A stretch of 19,896 nt of DNA, from NCBI GenBank assembly GCA_003555185.1, contig PWFZ01000441.1:1-19896 (forward strand). The letters are read 5' to 3'. The notes beneath the pieces were generated by a model. It saw only the letters and a program-made list of their open reading frames with translations, was not told the origin of the DNA and did not search any database. The translations under genes and the position numbers were made by a program. The DNA comes from Balneolaceae bacterium. GTDB lineage: Bacteria > Bacteroidota > Rhodothermia > Balneolales > Balneolaceae. This document shows, one piece after another, positions 8,104 through 15,388 of the stretch. How positions within the stretch are numbered: the first letter of the stretch is position 1; each line of letters starts with the position of its first letter.

Positions 8104-8214
8104 CTATCCTAATATGAGCCAGATCAACAGAAGGATGAAAAGTGTCCCTAAACATCCGCCTCCAAACTTCATAGCGGCAGCCCCTGATATTAAACCTTTT
8201 AAAAAATCACTCAT
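8104..8214 (-). CDS. 36-residue single-span membrane peptide
   Basis: A short ATG-to-TAG frame lies between two stress genes. It reads MSDFLKGLISGAAAMKFGGG followed by CLGTLFILLLIWLILG. The first half is a mildly amphipathic helix with small residues, and the second half is one strongly hydrophobic membrane span reaching the C-terminus. It starts 28 bp after the DUF892 stop and ends 63 bp before the YflT-like start, on the same strand, so operon membership is likely. The composition is what small stress-linked inner-membrane peptides look like and is unlikely for random intergenic DNA. I do not recognise a named family. No strong ribosome-binding site is seen, but that holds for most genes here. 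Confidence 0.7.
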   Translation of the reverse strand: MSDFLKGLISGAAAMKFGGGCLGTLFILLLIWLILG

Positions 8215-8242
8215 GGGGAATGTATTTTAAAATTAAAGTTAG

Positions 8243-8815
8243 TTAAGCCTTTAAGGATGCCGCATCCAAATTCACAAACTCTCTTGCGATACCCGTTAAC
8301 ATTTTATCTGCTGATTTCTCCTCTTTCAATGACTTTTCAAGTAATTTCGCCGCATCGATTAATTCCATTGTTTCTGCTAATTCACGCAGTGTACCGTAGG
8401 TTGCAATTTCATAATGCTCAATTTTTTGTGCGGCAGAAATAATGGAGGCATCACATAAAGGGCCTTTTTCACAATCTTCCAACATCTCTGTGGCCTCAGC
8501 GATAAGCCCGGCCATGGCATCACATTTTACGGTGGATGGTTTTGTTTCTATTGTTCTAAACACTTGTGCCAAACGGGAAATTTGTTCTTTGGTTTGTTCA
8601 AGAGTTGTTGTAAGTGCCTCTATCAATTCAACCGATGATGCAAGTGAGATCATTTTAGGGATAGATTTTATAAGCTCTTTTTCTGCCCATAAAATATCTT
8701 TCAATTGATCTTCAAATAATGTCATTAGTTTAGATGCCTGCATTACCCTTTTAGACGGGATATTATTTTTTGATGTAGTTTGTGATTGGATAATCGAGTT
8801 GGTGTCGGTTTGCAT
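8243..8815 (-). CDS. DUF892 (YciE/YciF-like) ferritin-fold stress protein
   Basis: From ATG 8815 the protein has 190 residues; a TTG at 8857 would add fourteen residues with no family match. It is an all-helical ferritin-like protein of the DUF892 family, whose members YciE and YciF are induced by salt, osmotic and general stress. Diagnostic segments are LMTLFEDQLKDILWAEKELI, a second helix with TLEQTKEQISRLAQVFRTIE, CDAMAGLIAEATEML, and IISAAQKIEHYEIATYGTLR, followed by LLEKSLKEEKSADKMLTGIA. The Glu and His residues of the WAEKEL and EHYEIA motifs are the likely metal ligands. The first 25 residues are Ser/Thr/Gln-rich and poorly conserved. It is the first gene of the likely operon ending at 7462. 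A shared sequence box (9071-9107) lies about 256 bp upstream. Confidence 0.92.
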   Translation of the reverse strand: MQTDTNSIIQSQTTSKNNIPSKRVMQASKLMTLFEDQLKDILWAEKELIKSIPKMISLASSVELIEALTTTLEQTKEQISRLAQVFRTIETKPSTVKCDAMAGLIAEATEMLEDCEKGPLCDASIISAAQKIEHYEIATYGTLRELAETMELIDAAKLLEKSLKEEKSADKMLTGIAREFVNLDAASLKA

Positions 8816-9149
8816 AGTCGTAGGTTTAAGTGATTTAAAAGGGCAGTTTCCACGCAAAACATTAAGAGTAAATTCTGTATACAGCTGAATCTCATCTTAA
8901 TTATCATGGTTCTTCTTGGGGGGGCATGAGTGAGTCGTTTTATCCCCTCATTTTTTCCAAAAAGAGAACTTTTCTGAAACTGTACTCTTAATTAATCTCA
9001 GTGATTTTTAACCCGGATTATTATTCAGTGAATTTATTACTATAAATTTGTCCATGAATACAGTGAGGGGCATTACAAATAAGTATAATTGTGTTGTATG
9101 ATTTACAGTTTTAAGATCAGTAATCCATTATGATGTCTAGATTCTTCAA
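8816..9149. other. Gene-free region upstream of the DUF892 operon
   Basis: This 334-bp stretch should contain the promoter of the DUF892 operon. I see a 10-bp inverted repeat, ATTAAGAGTA (8861-8870) and TACTCTTAAT (8983-8992), a run of seven G (8917-8923), CCCCTCA (8944-8950) with its complement TGAGGGG (9064-9070), and the shared box at 9071-9107. No convincing ORF or terminator was found. Confidence 0.5.
9071..9107. promoter_or_regulatory. Shared spaced box, copy 1
   Basis: CATTACAAA, 11 bp of unrelated sequence, then GTGTTGTATGATTTACA. The same two blocks with the same spacing recur at 10196-10232. The second block contains TGTA-N5-TACA, a small inverted repeat. This copy is between the end of the YrzE-like gene and the DUF892 gene, both on the minus strand. 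It could be an operator, or a plus-strand promoter (TTACAA, 18 bp, TATGAT); the sequence alone does not tell which. Confidence 0.5.
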
Positions 9150-10073
9150 CTACAGATCTGGTTCTTCAGCATAGAAGTAGTTTTTCTCGTAGTCCTCTCT
9201 TAAGTTTTTTACTCCGGCAAGTCCACCAAATGCGGCAGAAATCAGTCCTAATATTAGAGCTATTGCCAGAAAAATCGAGGCAGTGGCCATTGCATCAGAA
9301 GCTTCTTCTGCTTGTTCACGTGCCGTTTCTTCGGTCTCATTTAAAAACTCCTCAGCTTCCGTGCGTAAATTTTCATATTCAGCAAGAAGATCATCAATGG
9401 CCTGTTCAGCCTCATTTTGGGACATATCGGTCCTTTCCGTTAAAATATTTACCAGTGCATCGCGGTCTACTGCATCAAAAGTGCCATCGAGCACATTGCG
9501 TGGATCTCTAAATATATTCTCAACGGTAAACTCTTCTCTCAACTCTTCCCTGTCAGCATCATCCAATAGCGCATAGAATTCTTCCCTTGCTTCTTCGAGA
9601 GTTATATCAAGATCTTCAATTTGATCCTCTATTACAGATTCTACTCTGTCACCTACGGTATCACCGGTAGTCGTTAAAACTCCACCCACTGCACTGCCAA
9701 CACCGGATATAATTCCACCAACAATAGTTGTAAGTAACCAGGCAGATAAAATGGTATAGAGAGCCCAGGTCATAATTCCCTGTAAAACACCACTAATATC
9801 GGTGAACGAAACTCCCGCCCTTGCCGCGACAAAGCCTCCTGCAAACAATGCTATTAAATTACTTAATACCCACCAGATGACGCTTCCTGTGCCAACCCCA
9901 CCTAAGGGATCTGTTTGATCTGTTGGTTCAATTACACCCAATCCTATAGAAAGGCCGATTAAATTGAGTATCAGTAAAACGGATAATACAGTTAAAGTTC
10001 CTGCTAATATTGCCCGCCATGAAATGGATTTTTCAGGCTTATGAGTGTAGGGGTTGAATTTAATTACGTTCAC
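9150..10073 (-). CDS. YrzE/PhnA-like four-helix membrane protein with acidic helical insert
   Basis: A 307-residue protein that starts with GTG at 10073; the next in-frame Met is residue 101, so no ATG start preserves the N-terminal helix. Membrane spans are at about 20-47 (SWRAILAGTLTVLSVLLILN), 65-87, 96-130 and 262-287. The N-terminal ISWRAILAG...LNLIGLSIGLGVIEP pattern recalls bacterial membrane proteins annotated YrzE or PhnA-like, whose function is unknown. Between spans three and four lies a very acidic helical region (about 140-260) with many Glu and Asp, unusually long for such proteins, probably a soluble stalk. The C-terminus is a short hydrophilic tail. It is divergent from the AI-2E exporter gene across 322 bp that hold a copy of the shared box, which suggests co-regulation with the stress operon. 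Confidence 0.8.
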   Translation of the reverse strand: MNVIKFNPYTHKPEKSISWRAILAGTLTVLSVLLILNLIGLSIGLGVIEPTDQTDPLGGVGTGSVIWWVLSNLIALFAGGFVAARAGVSFTDISGVLQGIMTWALYTILSAWLLTTIVGGIISGVGSAVGGVLTTTGDTVGDRVESVIEDQIEDLDITLEEAREEFYALLDDADREELREEFTVENIFRDPRNVLDGTFDAVDRDALVNILTERTDMSQNEAEQAIDDLLAEYENLRTEAEEFLNETEETAREQAEEASDAMATASIFLAIALILGLISAAFGGLAGVKNLREDYEKNYFYAEEPDL

Positions 10074-10195
10074 AATAATTTTTATTGGATTCAGATTATT
10101 TATTAATCTGTTATCACGTAAATCTCTCTTGAAAATCGATTGGATAACGGGAAAATGCTTTCCTCACAAAATTTTGGTAAACAATGAGTTATAAC

Positions 10196-10232
10196 CATTA
10201 CAAAATGCATTAAAAGTGTTGTATGATTTACA
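10196..10232. promoter_or_regulatory. Shared spaced box, copy 2
   Basis: CATTACAAA, 11 bp, GTGTTGTATGATTTACA. Both blocks are base-for-base identical to copy 1 at 9071-9107, while the 11 bp between them differ, which suggests selection on the two blocks and on their spacing. It lies 123 bp upstream of the YrzE-like start codon and 164 bp upstream of the exporter start. Confidence 0.5.
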
Positions 10233-10292
10233 TCCGTCAATGAACCAAGCGATAAATATTTTATGTGGAGAAGACAGGACTATTCAGAAATA

Positions 10293-10327
10293 TGTAACAT
10301 TTGTAAATCTTTACTGTAAGTATGTAA
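10293..10327. repeat. Four clustered TGTAA direct repeats
   Basis: TGTAA occurs at 10293-10297, 10302-10306, 10315-10319 and 10323-10327, the first and last inside TATGTAA. The cluster sits 69 to 103 bp before the AI-2E exporter start. It may be a regulator-binding array; the irregular spacing (9, 13, 8 bp) keeps the confidence low. Confidence 0.35.
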
Positions 10328-10395
10328 GCCATGCATATGTTTAAGAAGCATAAGTTTCGTTAGTAAAGATCTTTGAATAATTACGCAATCGAATT

Positions 10396-11523
10396 ATGCC
10401 AAGAGAAAGAAGGCCCAGGTCGCGAGCATCTTCAAATAAATATCCAATCTGGCTTAAAGGCACGGTTATTTTAATTGGTTTATGCCTTTTAGTAGTAATA
10501 ATGGTTGTTGGCAAGTTTATGCTGATGCCATTGGCTTTTGCTGCGCTAATTTCAATTTTGTTAAGTCCCGTTATTCAAAAGTTTGAAAGCTGGAAGTTAG
10601 ACCGGGCCTCCAGCATAATATTAAGCATGCTTTTAATTACGGTTATATTTGCCGGAATAATGAGCCTTTTAGCTGTTCAGTTGATTCAGTTTGTAGACAG
10701 GGTCCCTGAAATTGCTGACAGTTTGAAAAAAGCGACGGCCCGGGGATTTGAGCTCATTGAAACAATCACCGGCGTTACGGCCCAAGAACAAGCGGAATAT
10801 GTTCGAAGCGGTATTGCAAACTTCTTTGAAACCGGAGGTGAATTTATACGCACGTTTATGAGTGCAACAAGGGATGCACTGCTGTTTTTTGGACTCCTCC
10901 CTATATTTATCTTTTTCATGCTCTATTACAAGGAGATGTATCAAACTTTTCTAAAAAAAAGCTTTGCGACGAGTCAGAATACCAAAATTGATGACGTTAT
11001 TGTGAGGGTAAAGAAGGTGACTCAAAACTATCTGGTAGGTCTCTTCATAGTAATGACGATCATGGCCATATTAAATACAATCGGCTTATTAATCGTGGGA
11101 TTAGAATATGCACTTTTTTGGGGCATATTTGCGTCCGTATTAGCCGTAGTTCCATTTATAGGGGCTATTTTAGGTTCCGTTCCTCCCATTCTTTTTGCAC
11201 TTATTATACAGGATTCATTGATATTACCGCTTTTAGTCCTGGCCGTTTTTGTTTCTGTTCAGCTGATTGAAAGCAGTATCCTAACACCGCGTATCATAGG
11301 TTCTCAGGTATCTATAAATCCTTTGGTAGCTATTATTGTCCTCTTTATTGGTGCAGAAATCTGGGGAATTGGCGGTATGATTCTATTCATCCCACTAATT
11401 GGAATGCTGCGTGTAGGGTTTACCCAGGTTGAGGAATTGAAACCTTATGCATACCTGTTGGGCAATGTAACTGAGTACAAAAGAATTAACCGGAACGAAG
11501 AAATACAAGAAGAGATAGACTAA
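10396..11523 (+). CDS. AI-2E family transporter (YdiK/PerM/TqsA family)
   Basis: A 375-residue inner-membrane protein of normal family length. After a basic cytoplasmic N-terminus (MPRERRPRSRASSNKYPIWL) come hydrophobic spans at about 20-40, 43-60 and 73-100, a helical soluble section (100-155), then spans at about 160-180, 212-235, 236-262, 264-295 and 308-340. Family signatures are MPLAFAALISILLSPVI, the late ALFWGIFASVLAVVPFIGAI, and SSILTPRIIGSQVSINPLVA. Members export autoinducer-2 or act as ion or osmotic-stress transporters; substrate cannot be read from sequence, and the stress neighbourhood makes an osmotic role at least as likely as AI-2. The start ATG has no clear Shine-Dalgarno sequence. 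It converges on the 618-residue protein gene with 82 bp between stops. Confidence 0.93.
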   Translation: MPRERRPRSRASSNKYPIWLKGTVILIGLCLLVVIMVVGKFMLMPLAFAALISILLSPVIQKFESWKLDRASSIILSMLLITVIFAGIMSLLAVQLIQFVDRVPEIADSLKKATARGFELIETITGVTAQEQAEYVRSGIANFFETGGEFIRTFMSATRDALLFFGLLPIFIFFMLYYKEMYQTFLKKSFATSQNTKIDDVIVRVKKVTQNYLVGLFIVMTIMAILNTIGLLIVGLEYALFWGIFASVLAVVPFIGAILGSVPPILFALIIQDSLILPLLVLAVFVSVQLIESSILTPRIIGSQVSINPLVAIIVLFIGAEIWGIGGMILFIPLIGMLRVGFTQVEELKPYAYLLGNVTEYKRINRNEEIQEEID

Positions 11524-11605
11524 ACATATTTGTAGAAGCTCAGTTTTATGCTGCTCATTTATAATCGTAACAAATAACATTGTGCCGATTACTTTTGCCG
11601 CATCA

Positions 11606-13462
11606 TTATGATAACTTAACAGCCACTCTTTTGATGGCATGCAAACTTTTAATCCAGCCTGCTTTTGGCCCCTTTAGCGGTGGAGGTACTACTTGCATTT
11701 CCCTTTCTGTCATTCCGCTGGTCTTTTTTCGATTTACTATTTTTTTAAGGGATTTTTGCCCTGCATTGTAGTTAGAGTGTAAAAATTGAATCGCATCATC
11801 ACTTAATTCAACATTATATTGATGGACAAGTGTATCGGCGAGGCGAATTGCGGAAAGACCCAACCCGTTATCGACTTCAATAGCCATTCGTTTTCCTAGC
11901 TCCTGTTTTTGAATAGCACTCATATCATGGGAAAGACCTCCCAAATAAATGGCTTTAGTTGCGTTGATATTTCGCTGTATTTCCGGTTTTGAAATATGAA
12001 TGTGAGGCTCAAGTGCCACCGCAATTTCAATTGCCAGTCGGCGTGCGACCATTCCTCCCTTGTTATTGAATGAAGCAAACAGAGAATAACTGTTATAATT
12101 TAAATCTTCTTTCTCGAAATACCACATCAGGTGTTTACAGACCTCAAGACGCGCTTGTTCATCCAGATAAATAATGCTCTCCTTTATTCTTATTCCTTTC
12201 TTTCCGGGTCCCACTTTTACACTTGCCTGATTTTCGCCTTCTTTGGCAATCATTCTTTCCCACTGATCAGAAGCTTGCATTAACTCTTTATGTCTCTTCG
12301 CAGACTCCTTATAGCCTTCGTGAGCCATAGTATAAAGCTCTATGCTATTTCTCATCACATCTGCCAGCTTTTTAGCTTCTTTAGGTAAGATATCTTTTTC
12401 CTTTGCAGCTAATCGTGCCTTTACCGCAATCCGATCAATTACGGCAATCACTTTTTTTATCAATTTATTGATCTCCATTCCGTCGGGGAAAACTTCTGCC
12501 GATGAATAATCTGATTCCGCAAGATAGCTAGCCAAAGCTCTCATTCTGTTTCCCCCTTTTGCCTGAGCCACCCGATACAGACTTCGTTTACGTTCCATCT
12601 CATCCAGAGCAGAAGCGTATTTCCATTTGCCCGGATAGCTGAAAATTAATGTGGGAATTTCTCGTCCATTGATCAGCTCAAAAGCTAATATCATCATCTC
12701 TTCCACATCACGGAATGTCATTATGTAGGGATTGTTGTTTTCAATCGCAGACATCACCCGCTGCAAAAAATATTTATCGCGCGACACGCCATATTTTAGT
12801 CTACCGGCTATAATACCAGTAAACCACAGTTTTAATTCTTTTGCTGCGGACGGTGAACTTTTTTCAAGTTCATCAGCAACTTCATTAATCTGATTACGAT
12901 GTGCAGTATAGAGCTCTCTTACTTTTGTTTGCAGGCCAATTTTTCGATAAGTAAATATACGACCCATTATTTCACCGATTTCTCTATTGCCGGTCAGGTC
13001 TGTAAATGCAATATTGACGCCGTAGGGAGTGAGATCTACGCGCCGCAGCAATTGTAGTGCTGCTTCACGCTGGCGGGCATCACCTTCATACCCCTGTACA
13101 ACTTTATCGCGGACTACTAAAATCAGGTCTCCAAGTTTATCAGTCACGTTTAAAATATCCCGTTCGGTCTGTTCCTCAAGGTGTCCCCGGGTGCCATCAT
13201 AAATTACCTTTGCAACCAGTCCAAAAATTCCTGAAAAAACCGTAAAACTGACAAAATAGATGAGCAGCTGCAGAGATGGTAAAGTTCCGTAGCCAATGTA
13301 GTAACCACCGATTAAACCAATGGTTGTAACTGGGCCGGCAGTCCAAAAAATTTGCATGAGCGAGCGAGACCACCTCACCTTGTTTAGGCTTTTTTTAAGT
13401 CGCCGGGTTTGCTCGTCGTTCTCTCTGTCTAATGTAATTCGGTTTTTATCTGAATCAGACAA
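11606..13462 (-). CDS. 618-residue membrane-anchored protein of unknown function
   Basis: A charged N-terminal segment (about 1-33) precedes two membrane spans, about 36-58 (LMQIFWTAGPVTTIGLIGGY) and 63-87 (SLQLLIYFVSFTVFSGIFGL). The remaining 530 residues are a soluble, mainly helical domain. It includes EEMMILAFELINGREIPTLI, a Lys/Glu-rich coiled-coil-like stretch from about 340 to 410, and KHLMWYFEKEDLNYNSYSLF. The C-terminus is basic (VNRKKTSGMTEREMQVVPPP). No nucleotide-binding, protease or DNA-binding motif was recognised. The only in-frame start before the membrane spans is TTG at 13462, since an in-frame stop lies just upstream. It sits between the stress block and the Ada-like gene, on the minus strand. 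It could be a large inner-membrane regulator or scaffold; I cannot assign a family. Confidence 0.8.
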   Translation of the reverse strand: MSDSDKNRITLDRENDEQTRRLKKSLNKVRWSRSLMQIFWTAGPVTTIGLIGGYYIGYGTLPSLQLLIYFVSFTVFSGIFGLVAKVIYDGTRGHLEEQTERDILNVTDKLGDLILVVRDKVVQGYEGDARQREAALQLLRRVDLTPYGVNIAFTDLTGNREIGEIMGRIFTYRKIGLQTKVRELYTAHRNQINEVADELEKSSPSAAKELKLWFTGIIAGRLKYGVSRDKYFLQRVMSAIENNNPYIMTFRDVEEMMILAFELINGREIPTLIFSYPGKWKYASALDEMERKRSLYRVAQAKGGNRMRALASYLAESDYSSAEVFPDGMEINKLIKKVIAVIDRIAVKARLAAKEKDILPKEAKKLADVMRNSIELYTMAHEGYKESAKRHKELMQASDQWERMIAKEGENQASVKVGPGKKGIRIKESIIYLDEQARLEVCKHLMWYFEKEDLNYNSYSLFASFNNKGGMVARRLAIEIAVALEPHIHISKPEIQRNINATKAIYLGGLSHDMSAIQKQELGKRMAIEVDNGLGLSAIRLADTLVHQYNVELSDDAIQFLHSNYNAGQKSLKKIVNRKKTSGMTEREMQVVPPPLKGPKAGWIKSLHAIKRVAVKLS

Positions 13463-13550
13463 GATTCTGGTTATTTATTGGGCTGAATATCTACAATGCA
13501 GTTTAAAATATACAACAGATTTTTATGGATTCATCTCGTGTATCTAAACT

Positions 13551-14420
13551 TTAATCATCAACTGTATTTATCTTTACTCCTTCCCAGCCAATTATCGCTG
13601 CTTTTCGGGTCTGCCCCCACATATAGCCGCCATATTTCCCGGTTGATTGAATCACTCTGTGGCACGGAATTAAAAAAGCTACCGGATTCTTTCCAATGGC
13701 CGACCCAACGGCTCTTGAAGCCTTCGGATTCTGTACGCTTTCGGCAACTCTCCCGTAGGTAGATAGTTTCCCCACCGGGATTTTTAGCAGAACCTCCCAC
13801 ACGTTCAGCTGAAATTCAGTTCCCCTGAGGTGGAGTTTGATGTCAGGCAATTGGCTCCAGTTTTGATGAAAAATTGACAATGCGTTTTGCTGATGATTGT
13901 CCCGTTTCGAATGAAAGGATGCATTGGGAAATTTCTCTTTCAGATCATCCGGGGATGTTTGATCATCATCAACAAAAGCCATAAAACATACCCCCTTTTC
14001 GGTAGAAGCAACCAGCGCTTTTCCAAATGGACTCGCTGCAAAGCTGTAATTGATGGATAAGTTTTTTCCGCCTTGTTCCAACTCAGCAGGAGTCATTCCC
14101 TCCAGTGTTATAAAAAGATCATGGAGGCGGCTTGTACCGGAGAGTCCGGTTTGATGGGCAGCATCAAACAGCGTGACCCGGTTGCTTTCCGTTAGCAAAC
14201 TTTTAGCGTGTTGAGCTGTGATATACCGCAGAAATTCTTCGGGACTTGTGCCTGCCCACTCCATAAACAACCGCTGAAAATGGTGTGGACTAAGATGTAC
14301 ACTCGCGGCTATTTCATCCAGCGAAGGCTGTTTTTTTGGGTCACTTTCAATAAACTCAATCGCCTGAGCAATCCGCTGGTAATTCAGGTTTTTCTGTTCG
14401 GTTTGATAATCCAGTTCCAT
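13551..14420 (-). CDS. AraC-HTH / O6-methylguanine-DNA methyltransferase fusion (Ada-like, without the N-terminal sensor domain)
   Basis: A 289-residue two-domain protein. Residues about 15-112 form an AraC-type double helix-turn-helix, with SLDEIAASVHLSPHHFQRLF and TLFDAAHQTGLSGTSRLHDL. Residues 121-285 form the suicide methyltransferase that moves the methyl group from O6-methylguanine to its own cysteine: NVWEVLLKIPVGKLSTYGRV, then the active-site IPCHRV with Cys253, and YGGYMWGQTRKAAIIGWE. Ada of Escherichia coli has an extra N-terminal zinc domain whose cysteine senses methylphosphotriesters; here the protein starts almost at the HTH, so that sensor is absent. It repairs alkylated DNA and probably binds DNA, but methyl-triggered activation as in Ada is not expected. 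The family is common in Bacteroidota. Transcription runs divergently from the short AraC regulator. Confidence 0.92.
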   Translation of the reverse strand: MELDYQTEQKNLNYQRIAQAIEFIESDPKKQPSLDEIAASVHLSPHHFQRLFMEWAGTSPEEFLRYITAQHAKSLLTESNRVTLFDAAHQTGLSGTSRLHDLFITLEGMTPAELEQGGKNLSINYSFAASPFGKALVASTEKGVCFMAFVDDDQTSPDDLKEKFPNASFHSKRDNHQQNALSIFHQNWSQLPDIKLHLRGTEFQLNVWEVLLKIPVGKLSTYGRVAESVQNPKASRAVGSAIGKNPVAFLIPCHRVIQSTGKYGGYMWGQTRKAAIIGWEGVKINTVDD

Positions 14421-14700
14421 GCAATAAATGTCGAAATATTTGAGGAGTTATAAAATCCGAATCTAGCGGAATATTTGGTTGAATTATGTTCAATCTATTT
14501 CAAACCTTTAATTGGGCGCATTAGATCATGCTGAAAGTCTGAAGGCACCTCAGAAGTTTTTGTTTAAAATAAAAATGGACTAAAAAATGGGTAAAGCGTT
14601 GGTAGAGAAAGATGAAGAATACTTAAACCCCTGCCTTGGAATCAAAAAGCTGTATATTGAGTATAATGAGAAAAAGAATTTTCAATCAAAATACCAGGGT

Positions 14701-15264
14701 ATGAAATTATACATCAAATACATGGTGAGTCTGCGATGTAAGATAGTAGTGAAAAAGGAGCTGGATGATATGGGGCTTATCTATGTAAATGTAGACCTTG
14801 GAATGGTTGAGCTCTTAAATGATATTACAGATGAGCAATGTGATTATTTGCGGGGAAAACTGGAAGAGTCAGGCCTGGAGCTTCTTGATGATAAGAAGAT
14901 GGTTTTGATCGATAAGGTAAAGACAGTAATTATTGAAATGATTCACCATTCTGAAGAGGTACCGAAGGTGAACTATTCTGATTTCATTAGCGAAAAAGTA
15001 GGTAAAGATTACAACTACCTCTCTACTATGTTTTCGGAGGTTAATGGCACCACCATTCAGCAGTTTATCATTCGGCATAAAATTGAGAGAGTAAAGGAAC
15101 TGCTTCTGTATGATGAGCTGAATTTGACAGAGATTTCTTACAAAATGCACTATAGCAGTGTGGCTCATTTATCGAATCAGTTCAAAAAAGTAACGGGACT
15201 AAGACCTCTGTTTTTTAAAGGGCTACAGAAAAAACGAATTGGGAACCTTGAGGATATAAACTAA
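14701..15264 (+). CDS. Short AraC family transcriptional regulator
   Basis: From ATG 14701 the protein has 187 residues. The start was chosen because MKLYIKYMVSLRCKIVVKKE matches the usual N-terminus of a widespread Bacteroidota AraC group; the frame stays open upstream to ATG 14587, which would add 38 residues of low family fit. Residues 1-65 form a small ferredoxin-like alpha/beta domain. The C-terminal AraC DNA-binding domain spans about 90-175, with NYLSTMFSEVNGTTIQQFII, HKIERVKELLLYDELNLTEI, SYKMHYSSVAHLSNQF and KKVTGLRPLFFK. It is a DNA-binding activator or repressor whose targets are unknown; such genes are often stress- or metal-linked. It is divergent from the Ada-like gene and followed by the DUF421 gene on the same strand. 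Confidence 0.9.
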   Translation: MKLYIKYMVSLRCKIVVKKELDDMGLIYVNVDLGMVELLNDITDEQCDYLRGKLEESGLELLDDKKMVLIDKVKTVIIEMIHHSEEVPKVNYSDFISEKVGKDYNYLSTMFSEVNGTTIQQFIIRHKIERVKELLLYDELNLTEISYKMHYSSVAHLSNQFKKVTGLRPLFFKGLQKKRIGNLEDIN

Positions 15265-15268
15265 TGAT

Positions 15269-15290
15269 AAACACCCTTTAAGGTTGTTTA
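15269..15290 (+). terminator. Possible weak hairpin terminator after the AraC gene
   Basis: AAACACCCT and AGGTTGTTT pair with one mismatch around a short TTA loop, a few bases after the AraC stop codon. Only three T follow, so termination would be weak; it may instead be a processing site. Confidence 0.35.
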
Positions 15291-15380
15291 CAATTGAATA
15301 GTTTTTAGATTAATAGAAGCTGAACTATGTGCTGCGTAACGGCAGGCGCTCATCTGCATGGTTTAATTTAATAAAAAAAA

Positions 15381-15386
15381 GAGAGG
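15381..15386 (+). promoter_or_regulatory. Ribosome-binding site GAGAGG deciding the DUF421 start
   Basis: GAGAGG after an A-rich run lies directly before ATG 15389, and is the only Shine-Dalgarno-like sequence near this gene. It favours that ATG over the upstream GTG at 15329, whose 20-residue extension is not family-like. Confidence 0.4.
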
Positions 15387-15388
15387 AT

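Larger units (their letters stand above)
10074..10395. other. Divergent intergenic region with TTACA/TGTAA motifs
   Basis: This 322-bp region separates the minus-strand YrzE-like gene from the plus-strand AI-2E exporter gene and should hold both promoters. It contains the shared box at 10196-10232 and, closer to the exporter, four TGTAA copies at 10293, 10302, 10315 and 10323. A sequence GATCTTTG just upstream of the exporter (10368-10375) weakly resembles the Bacteroidota -7 element TAnnTTTG. No ORF was found. Confidence 0.5.

Noticed and set aside
8925..8990. Plus-strand frame of 21 codons beginning at ATG 8925
   Set aside because: Too short, no coding character, and inside a region expected to hold a promoter of minus-strand genes.
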